11,442 bases of DNA from an uncultured Prevotellaceae bacterium (GTDB lineage Bacteria > Bacteroidota > Bacteroidia > Bacteroidales > Bacteroidaceae). The stretch spans positions 1 through 11,442 of the forward strand of contig CABSGW010000064.1 of assembly GCA_902477365.1 (NCBI GenBank), read 5' to 3'. The notes below the pieces were generated by a model, which saw only the letters and a program-made list of their open reading frames with translations, was not told where the DNA came from and did not search any database. This document shows positions 1-5,425 of the stretch, in pieces; within the stretch, counting starts at the first letter, position 1; every line of letters starts with the position of its first letter. Made by a program: the position numbers and the translations under genes.

Positions 1-780
1 GGCTGCGATGGCATAAGCCTGATCGTAGCAAGCTTTGTGCAGATCTTCACGCAACGCCTCGTCGTTCACCTCGTGGCAGTAGGCACGTTTCACGTCCTTG
101 CCCAGCTCTTTCGACAGTTCTCTTTGTAAACGGCACATCGGTTTAATGGCTTCGTGAGCTACCTTCAGAGCGTTCAGCAAATCCTGCTCAGACACCTCTT
201 TCATTTCGCCTTCCACCATCATGATATTCTCCTCGGTAGCACCCACCATGATGTCCATATCGGCCTCTTCCAATTGCTGGAAAGTAGGGTTGATAACAAA
301 CTCACCGCGAATACGGGCTACACGTACCTCCGAGATGGGGCCGTCAAACGGAATGTCGGAACAAGCCAACGCCGCCGATGCCGCAAAACCGGCCAGTGCA
401 TCGGGCATGTCCATGCCGTCAGCCGAATAAAGCGTAATGTTTACGAAAACCTCTGCATGATAATCGCTAGGGAACAAAGGACGCAAGGCACGGTCAACAA
501 GACGGCTGGTAAGTATTTCGTAATCGGAAGCACGACCTTCACGTTTGGTGAAGCCACCGGGGAAACGGCCGGCTGCCGCATATTTCTCTTTGTAGTCGCA
601 TTGCAGCGGCATGAAATCTGTTCCGGGAGCAGCATCTTTTGCTCCGCATACGGTGGCCAGCAACATGGTGTTACCCATCCGCAGCATCACCGCTCCGTCG
701 GCCTGTTTGGCCAGCTTACCGGTCTCAATGCTAATGATGCGTCCATCAGGCAATTCGACGGTTTTCGTAATTACATTCAT
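1..780 (-). CDS. pnp: Polynucleotide phosphorylase, N-terminal 260 residues (3' end outside window)
   Basis: PNPase is a phosphorolytic 3'-5' exoribonuclease that degrades mRNA in the cytoplasm, releasing nucleoside diphosphates. The visible 260 codons start at the ATG at 780 (MNVITKTVELPDGR) and stay open to the left edge. They contain the first RNase PH-like domain, including the characteristic stretches GKLAKQADGAVMLR, LQCDYKEKYAAAGRFPGG, KREGRASDYEILTSR and RALRPLF, and then DMPDALAGFAAS. The last part enters the helical linker between the two RNase PH domains. Full-length family members are about 700 residues, so roughly the first third is present; the catalytic second domain and the KH and S1 RNA-binding domains lie outside. 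The gene is divergent from the alkD-like gene. A promoter box sits 47 bases upstream of the start, with an A/T-rich leader and no clear Shine-Dalgarno. The family assignment is certain from sequence; nothing looks unusual. Confidence 0.97.
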   Translation of the reverse strand, partial: MNVITKTVELPDGRIISIETGKLAKQADGAVMLRMGNTMLLATVCGAKDAAPGTDFMPLQCDYKEKYAAAGRFPGGFTKREGRASDYEILTSRLVDRALRPLFPSDYHAEVFVNITLYSADGMDMPDALAGFAASAALACSDIPFDGPISEVRVARIRGEFVINPTFQQLEEADMDIMVGATEENIMMVEGEMKEVSEQDLLNALKVAHEAIKPMCRLQRELSKELGKDVKRAYCHEVNDEALREDLHKACYDQAYAIAA

Positions 781-826
781 CTAAACTAAAAATTTATTGT
801 TTTCCTTTTACATCTAAAATATCGCA

Positions 827-834
827 CAAAGTTA
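827..834 (-). promoter_or_regulatory. pnp promoter, -7 box TAACTTTG
   Basis: Read on the minus strand this is TAACTTTG, an exact fit to the Bacteroidetes sigma-ABfr -7 consensus TAnnTTTG. Transcription would start near 820, giving an untranslated leader of about 40 bases before the pnp ATG at 780. No good TTTG -33 element lies at the usual spacing. That position (about 853-857) is instead occupied by the left arm of a GC-rich hairpin. The call rests on motif and position only. Confidence 0.6.
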
Positions 835-851
835 ACCATTTTTATTGGGAT

Positions 852-871
852 GGGGCGATTATACCCGCCCC
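852..871. repeat. GC-rich hairpin (GGGGCG / CGCCCC) upstream of pnp
   Basis: A perfect 6-bp stem, 852-857 with 866-871, encloses an 8-base loop. On the plus strand it is followed by TTATTTT, so it has the form of a weak plus-strand terminator, but no plus-strand gene lies to its left. It could stop antisense transcription leaving the pnp region. Alternatively it could act as a dyad at the -33 position of the pnp promoter. Confidence 0.45.
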
Positions 872-968
872 TTATTTTAAATAGGAGTATGCGTTTTAAG
901 GTCTTTTGGCTTTTAATACGGAACAGTCCGCCTCCCGGCCCAGACAACACCTGCAGGCAAAGGATGTG

Positions 969-1010
969 AACGGACTGGGCAGTCGGTTTTGCGAGACTGC
1001 CCAGTCCGTT
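969..1010. repeat. Perfect 16-bp inverted repeat with 10-base loop
   Basis: The left arm AACGGACTGGGCAGTC (969-984) is exactly complementary to the right arm GACTGCCCAGTCCGTT (995-1010), with loop GGTTTTGCGA. The RNA hairpin would be very stable. It lies between two divergent genes, where no terminator is needed, and neither side has a good T-tract. Its core GACTGGGCA...TGCCCAGTC recurs in the palindrome at the right edge of the window, which suggests a dispersed palindromic element. The rest of the gap 781-1163 holds only the promoter boxes and small hairpin listed separately. I see no convincing gene in it. Confidence 0.85.
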
Positions 1011-1150
1011 AAAACGACATGCCGGGCCAAGTCTGCCGAAATATGCTTGTCGCCTTCATCCGCCTGGCGGTCGAAGCATACACAGTACCAAACTTTTCTT
1101 AAAAAACAAGGACCGGCGGAAACCGATGCCGACAAGTCTTTCAAAAAACG

Positions 1151-1158
1151 TATCTTTG
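1151..1158 (+). promoter_or_regulatory. -7 box TATCTTTG directly before the alkD-like gene
   Basis: TATCTTTG fits TAnnTTTG exactly. It ends only 5 bases before the ATG at 1164, so initiation at the usual distance would give a leaderless or nearly leaderless mRNA. No clear -33 TTTG is present at 19-21 bases spacing. The match alone would support a promoter; its closeness to the start codon makes the call less certain. Confidence 0.5.
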
Positions 1159-1163
1159 CAGCG

Positions 1164-1898
1164 ATGAAAGAAACCGACTTAACTACCGAGATCCACAACC
1201 AGTTAAAGGCTTTGGCCGAACCCGGATACCGGGACTTTAGCACGGCACTGCAACCCGGTGCCTCCCGCCCGTTGCTGGGTGTGCGCATCCCTGCGCTCAA
1301 ACAACTGGCCGCACAGGTTGTGAAGCAAGGTCTATGGCAACAATGGCTGGAAGCACTGGACAACGGGACGTTCGAAGAAGTGCTGCTGCGCGCGCTGCTC
1401 ATCGGCAGAGCACCCGTGCCCCCCGACGAGGCGTTCCGCCTGTTGGCGGGATATGTGCCGTACATCGACAATTGGGCGCTGTGCGACATTGCCTGCGCCG
1501 CCTTCCGGCAAGGACGGAAAGCGCCCCACATGGTGTGGAGTTTCATTCAACCCTATTTTGACGCCCCCAACGAGTACGAACAGCGTTTTGCCGTGATCAT
1601 GGCTCTCGACTTTCTGGTGACGAAAACCTACGTCCAGCCGGTATTGCAACGCCTTGCCGGACTACAGCCCACCGCCTACTACGCACAAATGGCCGTGGCA
1701 TGGGCCGTATCGGTGTGTATGGTCAAGTTCCCTCAACCCACCCTGGCGTGGCTGCAGAACTATCCTACCGACAAACCGGAATACCGTATGGCACTGCAAA
1801 AGATACTGGAGTCGCGCCGCACGCCGGTCGAACTGCGTCCGGTCATCCTGCAACTGCGCGAAGCCATTAAAACAACCCGAAAGAACCAATCGAACTAA
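1164..1898 (+). CDS. AlkD-like DNA alkylation repair glycosylase, 244 aa
   Basis: This is a HEAT-repeat DNA glycosylase of the AlkD family (PF08713 type), which in characterised members excises positively charged N3- and N7-alkylated purines without flipping the base. The family signature GVRIPALK is at residues 39-46. The residues corresponding by context to the AlkD active site are present: W104 and D108 in DNWALCD (same W-x3-D spacing as W109/D113 of Bacillus cereus AlkD), R141 in EQRFAV, and W180 in AVAWAV. The length is normal for the family. The start at 1164 is chosen because homology begins just after it; an in-frame extension back to a TTG at 906 would add 86 unrelated residues across the inverted repeat and the promoter box. 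The GH127-like gene follows after 6 bases, so the two are probably co-transcribed, although no functional link is evident. Confidence 0.9.
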   Translation: MKETDLTTEIHNQLKALAEPGYRDFSTALQPGASRPLLGVRIPALKQLAAQVVKQGLWQQWLEALDNGTFEEVLLRALLIGRAPVPPDEAFRLLAGYVPYIDNWALCDIACAAFRQGRKAPHMVWSFIQPYFDAPNEYEQRFAVIMALDFLVTKTYVQPVLQRLAGLQPTAYYAQMAVAWAVSVCMVKFPQPTLAWLQNYPTDKPEYRMALQKILESRRTPVELRPVILQLREAIKTTRKNQSN

Positions 1899-1904
1899 GT
1901 GTTT

Positions 1905-3095
1905 ATGAAAAGATTTTTTTTATGTGCCTGCCTGCTCTGTGCCTGGTGCCTGGTGCTGACCGCCCAAAAGTCAGCCGACGTCGCCGTCAGGTGGTTGCCA
2001 CAACCTCTGCAACCGGTTATCAGAGACAGTATTGACCAAAGTGACTTCTTTTGGAACGACGCTTACGAAGAAGCCAGACTGATAGACTCCGTCACCTCTT
2101 ACATTCCGCCCAAAATGCCGCTGACAAAGCCCAAGCAACTGAAACGGTTGGCGGCTGAATGGGAAAAGCGGCTTCCACAGCTCAACCTGGTGGGGGGAAT
2201 AGGTCCGCTTACGCCCCATGCCGGCTCACAGGCCAAAGAGGCAATCCGGACCATCGAACTGAGCTGGCCTTTATTCCTGGCTACGGGCGACGTGCGCTAC
2301 ATGGACGTGATGGAGCGCGCCCTCTACAACAACCTGCGCACCGCAGTGCGTACCGAGACAGACCCGGAGACACGCGAAAAGGCGGCCAACCTGATTAAGG
2401 GTGTCCACACCATGGCCTACGCCACAGCGGGTAAACACTTGTATGTAAATATGTACATGCGCGGAATTGTCCATACCCGGACAGACAGTCTGAATTTGGA
2501 TTTCTCGCAGATGAACAGTTGGCCGTGGTCCAACAGTACCATTTTCTACATCAGCCCGCGGGGTAAAGACAAGCATGCCATCGTACATCTGCGCATACCG
2601 GGATGGATGCGCAACGAGGTGATGCCCGGACCGGATGCCCGGTTCGCATTCACCAATCCCACCACCAGCTTTGTGGTGACAGTAAACGGCGAAGAAACAC
2701 CCGCAAACATACAGAACGGTTACCTTGTTGTGGACAAGGTGTGGGACGAAGAGACCAATTTTATCAAGGTCGTGATGCGTACGCCCATCATGCGTATCCG
2801 CAAAACGGAACACAACAAAGACGTTCGTGGGGAAGTGGCCTTTCAGCGCGGCCCGCTGATCTATTGCCTGACCGACAGCGCGGACGGTTATTACGTAAAT
2901 GCCGAAAAACCCATTGACGTGAACTTTGACCGCGAAAACCGGAAAGTGATTGAGCTGACCGTGAAACGTTACCTCCACAAAAACACACCGGCCGACGCAC
3001 CGGCCCCCGAATCGGAGATGAAACTGATTCCCTATTTCCGCGGATTCAGTGAATCTCCGGGCTGTTGCACTGTGTGGTTCACGGAACCCCGTTAA
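1905..3095 (+). CDS. Secreted, shortened GH127-like (DUF1680) protein lacking the cysteine active site
   Basis: The 396-residue protein has a signal peptide (charged MKR, hydrophobic to about residue 18, likely cleaved at LTA|QKS), so it is exported. Segments resembling glycoside hydrolase family 127 are visible: the helix LFLATGDVRYMDVMERALYN, then KHLYVNMY, and the C-terminal beta part with IVHLRIPGWM and VAFQRGPLIYCL. GH127 beta-L-arabinofuranosidases are usually 600-800 residues and use a zinc-bound cysteine cluster. Here most of the N-terminal (alpha/alpha)6 barrel is missing. The position of the conserved E-x-C motif reads KEAIR, and the CCPP-type segment before the LYVN strand is deleted. 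It is thus probably catalytically dead or repurposed, perhaps a carbohydrate-binding protein. The frame is intact with no internal stop, which argues against recent decay. An adjacent GTG at 1899 is an alternative start; the ATG gives the better signal peptide. Family assignment is moderately sure, function unknown. Confidence 0.7.
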   Translation: MKRFFLCACLLCAWCLVLTAQKSADVAVRWLPQPLQPVIRDSIDQSDFFWNDAYEEARLIDSVTSYIPPKMPLTKPKQLKRLAAEWEKRLPQLNLVGGIGPLTPHAGSQAKEAIRTIELSWPLFLATGDVRYMDVMERALYNNLRTAVRTETDPETREKAANLIKGVHTMAYATAGKHLYVNMYMRGIVHTRTDSLNLDFSQMNSWPWSNSTIFYISPRGKDKHAIVHLRIPGWMRNEVMPGPDARFAFTNPTTSFVVTVNGEETPANIQNGYLVVDKVWDEETNFIKVVMRTPIMRIRKTEHNKDVRGEVAFQRGPLIYCLTDSADGYYVNAEKPIDVNFDRENRKVIELTVKRYLHKNTPADAPAPESEMKLIPYFRGFSESPGCCTVWFTEPR

Positions 3096-3142
3096 CAGAC
3101 GGTTGTCAAAAAAAATAAGCTCCGAACTAAAAAAAGTAAGCC

Positions 3143-3178
3143 TTTTGCTTGTCGGTTCGCAGAAAAGCCGTACTTTTG
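3143..3178 (+). promoter_or_regulatory. Promoter of the aromatic amino acid operon
   Basis: The -7 box TACTTTTG (3171-3178) matches TAnnTTTG exactly. A -33 element TTTTGCTTG (3143-3151) ends in TTG 19 bases upstream, the normal spacing. Two A-tracts (about 3108-3115 and 3129-3135) precede it and could act as an UP-like element. Transcription would begin near 3184-3186, about 20 bases before the Phe/Tyr leader peptide. This is the best-formed promoter in the window and separates the aromatic operon from the GH127-like gene. Confidence 0.8.
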
Positions 3179-3185
3179 CTGCGAA
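3156..3185. promoter_or_regulatory. Imperfect dyad across the -7 box (possible operator)
   Basis: The left arm TTCGCAGAAAAG (3156-3167) pairs with CTTTT (3173-3177) plus CTGCGAA (3179-3185), leaving one unpaired G at 3178 and a 5-base centre CCGTA. Twelve base pairs of symmetry cover the -7 element and the predicted start point, where a repressor dimer could bind. This may instead be chance or a DNA-level property. No regulator gene is nearby. Confidence 0.35.
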
Positions 3186-3205
3186 ATTCAAACAGATAGA
3201 AAAGA

Positions 3206-3307
3206 ATGAATCTTATCGCATTTGCATCGTTTTGCTTCTTTTATTACTTTTACTTTACTCCACAAGTAGAGCGGGACGTTGTATGCCAAAACAAGAAAGA
3301 TATTTAA
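3206..3307 (+). CDS. Phe/Tyr-rich leader peptide of the aromatic operon attenuator, 33 aa
   Basis: The small frame runs from ATG 3206 to TAA 3305-3307. Residues 6-17 read FASFCFFYYFYF: six Phe and three Tyr in twelve, with seven consecutive aromatic codons at 3236-3256. The rest (TPQVERDVVCQNKKDI) is unremarkable. An A-rich AGAAAAGA precedes the ATG at a fitting distance, and the predicted transcription start is about 20 bases upstream. Leader peptides rich in the codons of the end product are the sensors of ribosome-mediated attenuators such as E. coli pheL. The downstream genes make Phe and Tyr, and a terminator with a competing antiterminator follows, so the same role is inferred here. The product probably has no function beyond being translated. 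Another frame over the same bases gives a Leu run but has no suitable start in the transcript. Confidence 0.85.
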   Translation: MNLIAFASFCFFYYFYFTPQVERDVVCQNKKDI

Positions 3308-3336
3308 TAACCCAATAGAACAACAGAATCCCGCTC
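3269..3336 (+). promoter_or_regulatory. Antiterminator pairing of the aromatic operon leader
   Basis: GAGCGGGA (3269-3276), inside the leader peptide gene, is perfectly complementary to TCCCGCTC (3329-3336), most of which is the left arm of the terminator. GTTGT (3278-3282) can add five pairs with ACAAC (3320-3324), across a small internal loop. This helix and the terminator cannot coexist. A ribosome stalled on the aromatic codons ending at 3256 would leave 3269 onward free, favouring the antiterminator. An upstream helix, CTTTACT (3253-3259) with AGTAGAG (3265-3271), overlaps both the aromatic codons and this segment and could act as the competing protector. Pairings are read by eye; energies were not computed. 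Confidence 0.7.
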
Positions 3337-3359
3337 CACCAAGCGGGATTCTTTGTTTT
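3325..3359 (+). terminator. Intrinsic terminator (attenuator) in the pheA leader
   Basis: AGAATCCCGCT (3325-3335) and AGCGGGATTCT (3342-3352) form a perfect 11-bp stem with loop CCACCA, followed by the T-rich tail TTTGTTTT. It sits 17 bases after the leader peptide stop codon and 25 bases before the pheA start. A strong terminator inside an operon leader, before the first enzyme gene, is only sensible as a regulated attenuator. Its left arm is shared with the antiterminator helix. Confidence 0.88.
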
Positions 3360-3383
3360 CATAACGACACAGAACCAGAAACA

Positions 3384-4217
3384 ATGAAGCGAATAGCCAT
3401 CCAAGGGATCAAGGGATCATTCCACGACATCGCCGCCCATGCTTACTTTCAAGGTGAGGAAATAGAACTCGTATGCTGCGAAACATTCGAACGCCTCTTT
3501 GCCGAAATGAAGAAAGACAACAGCCTGTTGGCATTGGTGGCCATCGAAAATACCATCGCCGGAAGCTTGCTGCACAACTACGAACTGCTTCGCGACAGTG
3601 GACTCACCATCGTGGGCGAACACAAACAACACATCGAACACAGCATCATGTGCCTGCCCGAGGACGAATGGAGCGACATTACGGAAGTGAACAGCCATCC
3701 CGTGGCATTGGCACAATGCCGCAGTTTCCTTTCAGGCCATGCCTCCATGAAGGTGGTCGAGGTGGAAGACACCGCCGGTGCGGCCGAGACCATCAACCGC
3801 CTGCAACTGCGCGGGCATGCAGCCATCTGCTCGGCCTATGCAGCCCCCATCTATGGCATGAAGATATTGCAAGAGGGTATTGAAGACAACAAACATAACT
3901 ATACACGTTTTCTGGTATTGTGCGATCCGTGGAGCGCAGACATCCTGCGCGATGTGCGCCAGGCCAACAAAAGCAGCTTGGTATTTGCACTGCCCCACGA
4001 GGAAGGAAGCCTCTCGCAAGTGTTGTCCATCTTCTCATTCTACAAGATTAGTCTCACCAAAATACAGTCACTGCCCATCATCGGCAGAGAGTGGGAATAC
4101 CTGTTCTACGTGGACGTGGTGTACGATGACTATATCCGCTTCCACCAAAGTATTGATGCTATAACTCCTTTAACGAAAGAACTTAAAATATTAGGCGAAT
4201 ATGCAATCAAACAATAG
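3384..4217 (+). CDS. pheA: Prephenate dehydratase with C-terminal ACT domain, 277 aa
   Basis: The enzyme converts prephenate to phenylpyruvate, the committed step to phenylalanine, in the cytoplasm. This is a stand-alone dehydratase without a fused chorismate mutase; that activity is on the DAHP synthase two genes downstream. The catalytic domain spans about residues 1-180, with GIKGSFHD near the N-terminus, IENTIAGS at 54-61, SHP at 104-106 and the catalytic TRF motif at 174-176 (NYTRF). The ACT domain (about 198-275) normally carries Phe-binding motifs of the GAL(V) and ESRP types; here they read GSLS (208-211) and QSLP (228-231), so allosteric properties may differ. The start at 3384 is chosen because the family N-terminus MKRIAIQG begins there; upstream in-frame codons cross the terminator. 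The 3' end overlaps the aminotransferase start by 17 bases, suggesting translational coupling. Confidence 0.95.
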   Translation: MKRIAIQGIKGSFHDIAAHAYFQGEEIELVCCETFERLFAEMKKDNSLLALVAIENTIAGSLLHNYELLRDSGLTIVGEHKQHIEHSIMCLPEDEWSDITEVNSHPVALAQCRSFLSGHASMKVVEVEDTAGAAETINRLQLRGHAAICSAYAAPIYGMKILQEGIEDNKHNYTRFLVLCDPWSADILRDVRQANKSSLVFALPHEEGSLSQVLSIFSFYKISLTKIQSLPIIGREWEYLFYVDVVYDDYIRFHQSIDAITPLTKELKILGEYAIKQ

Positions 4218-5397
4218 TCAACCCGACGAACTGATACAACCGGCCGAGCGGCTTGCCACGGTCAACGAATACTACTTCAGCCGTAAAGGCAAGGAAGTGG
4301 CCCGGATGAATGCCGAAGGAAAAGACATCATCAGCCTGGCCATAGGAAGCCCCGATATGCCTCCTTCTGCCGCTACCATTGAGACCTTGTGCGAACAGGC
4401 ACGGCGCAGCGATGTGCATGGCTACCAGCCAACGGTAGGTATTCCCGAACTGCGCGAGGCCATGGCACAATGGTACAAACGCTGGTTCAACGTCACGCTC
4501 GATCCGAAGAGCGAAATCCAACCGCTCATCGGATCAAAAGAAGGCATCCTGCACGTCACACTGGCTTTTGCCAATCCCGGGGATAAAGTACTTGTACCTA
4601 ATCCCGGTTATCCCACATATACCTCGCTCAGCAACTTGCTAGGCGTGCAAATTGTGAATTACAACCTGAAACCGGAGAACGACTGGCAACCCGACTTTGA
4701 CGAGCTGGAGGCCATGGACCTGCGTGGTGTCAAACTGATGTGGACAAACTATCCCAACATGCCCACCGGGGCTAACGCACAGCTGCAAACGTATCAACGT
4801 TTGGTTGACTTTGCCCACCGGCATCACATTGTGATAGTCAACGACAATCCTTACAGTTTCATTCTGAACGAGAAACCGTTGAGTATTCTGCAAATACCCG
4901 GTGCAATGGGTTGTTGCATCGAGTTCAACTCTATGAGCAAGAGCCACAACATGCCGGGATGGCGCGTGGGCATGCTCGCCACCAATGCACAGTTCGTACA
5001 ATGGATACTGAAAGTGAAAAGCAACATCGACTCAGGAACATTCCGCCCGCTGCAATTGGCTGCGGCACAAGCATACCAGAACGATGCGGCCTGGCATCAC
5101 GAAGCCAACATCGAAACGTATCGCCGTAGACGGGAACTGGCGGGGCACATCATGGACACACTGCATTGCAGCTACGATCCCGAGCAAGTGGGTATGTTCC
5201 TGTGGGGACGCATACCCGAGAGCTACGCCCAGGTAGAAGAACTGACCGAACGCGTGCTTCACGAGGCCCGCGTGTTCCTGACACCCGGCTTTATATTCGG
5301 AAGCAACGGCGCACGCTATATCCGCATATCGCTCTGTGCCAAAGAAGAAAAAATAGCCGAAGCGCTTCAGCGTATTGAGGCGGTATTCAACAAATAA
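4201..5397 (+). CDS. Class I/II PLP-dependent aminotransferase, likely aromatic, 398 aa
   Basis: A fold-type I aminotransferase of normal length. Visible motifs are NYPNMPTG at 183-190 (form of the NPxNPTG loop), the D215-x2-Y218 pair in NDNPY that contacts the cofactor pyridine, and SMSKSHNMPGWRVG at 244-257. K247 is the expected Schiff-base lysine and R255 the phosphate-binding arginine. R375 in RYIRIS is the probable substrate-carboxylate arginine. Sequence style resembles the broad aspartate / LL-diaminopimelate / aromatic group, so specificity cannot be read directly. Position between pheA and the DAHP synthase argues for transamination of phenylpyruvate and 4-hydroxyphenylpyruvate (or of prephenate). 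The start ATG at 4201 lies inside the end of pheA, 17 bases of overlap. The next gene starts 28 bases after its stop. Confidence 0.9.
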   Translation: MQSNNSQPDELIQPAERLATVNEYYFSRKGKEVARMNAEGKDIISLAIGSPDMPPSAATIETLCEQARRSDVHGYQPTVGIPELREAMAQWYKRWFNVTLDPKSEIQPLIGSKEGILHVTLAFANPGDKVLVPNPGYPTYTSLSNLLGVQIVNYNLKPENDWQPDFDELEAMDLRGVKLMWTNYPNMPTGANAQLQTYQRLVDFAHRHHIVIVNDNPYSFILNEKPLSILQIPGAMGCCIEFNSMSKSHNMPGWRVGMLATNAQFVQWILKVKSNIDSGTFRPLQLAAAQAYQNDAAWHHEANIETYRRRRELAGHIMDTLHCSYDPEQVGMFLWGRIPESYAQVEELTERVLHEARVFLTPGFIFGSNGARYIRISLCAKEEKIAEALQRIEAVFNK

Positions 5398-5425
5398 TCA
5401 AATCATCATATATCAGATACAAACT

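Noticed and set aside
889..969. A 26-codon frame with AGGAG just before its ATG, ending where the 16-bp inverted repeat begins
   Set aside because: There is no promoter box in front, the AGGAG is too close to the ATG, no composition bias hints at a leader peptide, and no relevant gene follows under its control. Possible but unsupported.
906..1163. N-terminal extension of the AlkD-like protein from a TTG
   Set aside because: It crosses the perfect inverted repeat and the -7 promoter box and adds 86 residues unlike the family.
896..1546. Minus-strand frame of 216 aa opposite the AlkD-like gene
   Set aside because: Ser/Cys/Arg-rich antisense shadow spanning the inverted repeat, with no domain signature.
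3076..3088. GGTTC / GAACC mini-hairpin at the end of the GH127-like gene as a terminator
   Set aside because: Only 5 bp, within the coding sequence, and followed by an A-run rather than a T-run on the plus strand.
2271..3191. Long minus-strand frame (306 aa) opposite the GH127-like gene
   Set aside because: Low-complexity His/Val/Gly-rich translation without recognisable domains. It is explained as the antisense shadow of the real gene.
3049..3318. A plus-strand frame with eight consecutive leucines across the aromatic leader
   Set aside because: It is the shadow of the Phe/Tyr run in another frame. Its start lies upstream of the promoter, and there is no ATG for it in the predicted transcript ahead of the Leu run. 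Downstream genes concern Phe and Tyr, not Leu.
3279..3383. N-terminal extension of PheA by 35 residues
   Set aside because: The extension would be translated through the terminator hairpin and has no family similarity. The conserved N-terminus starts at 3384.
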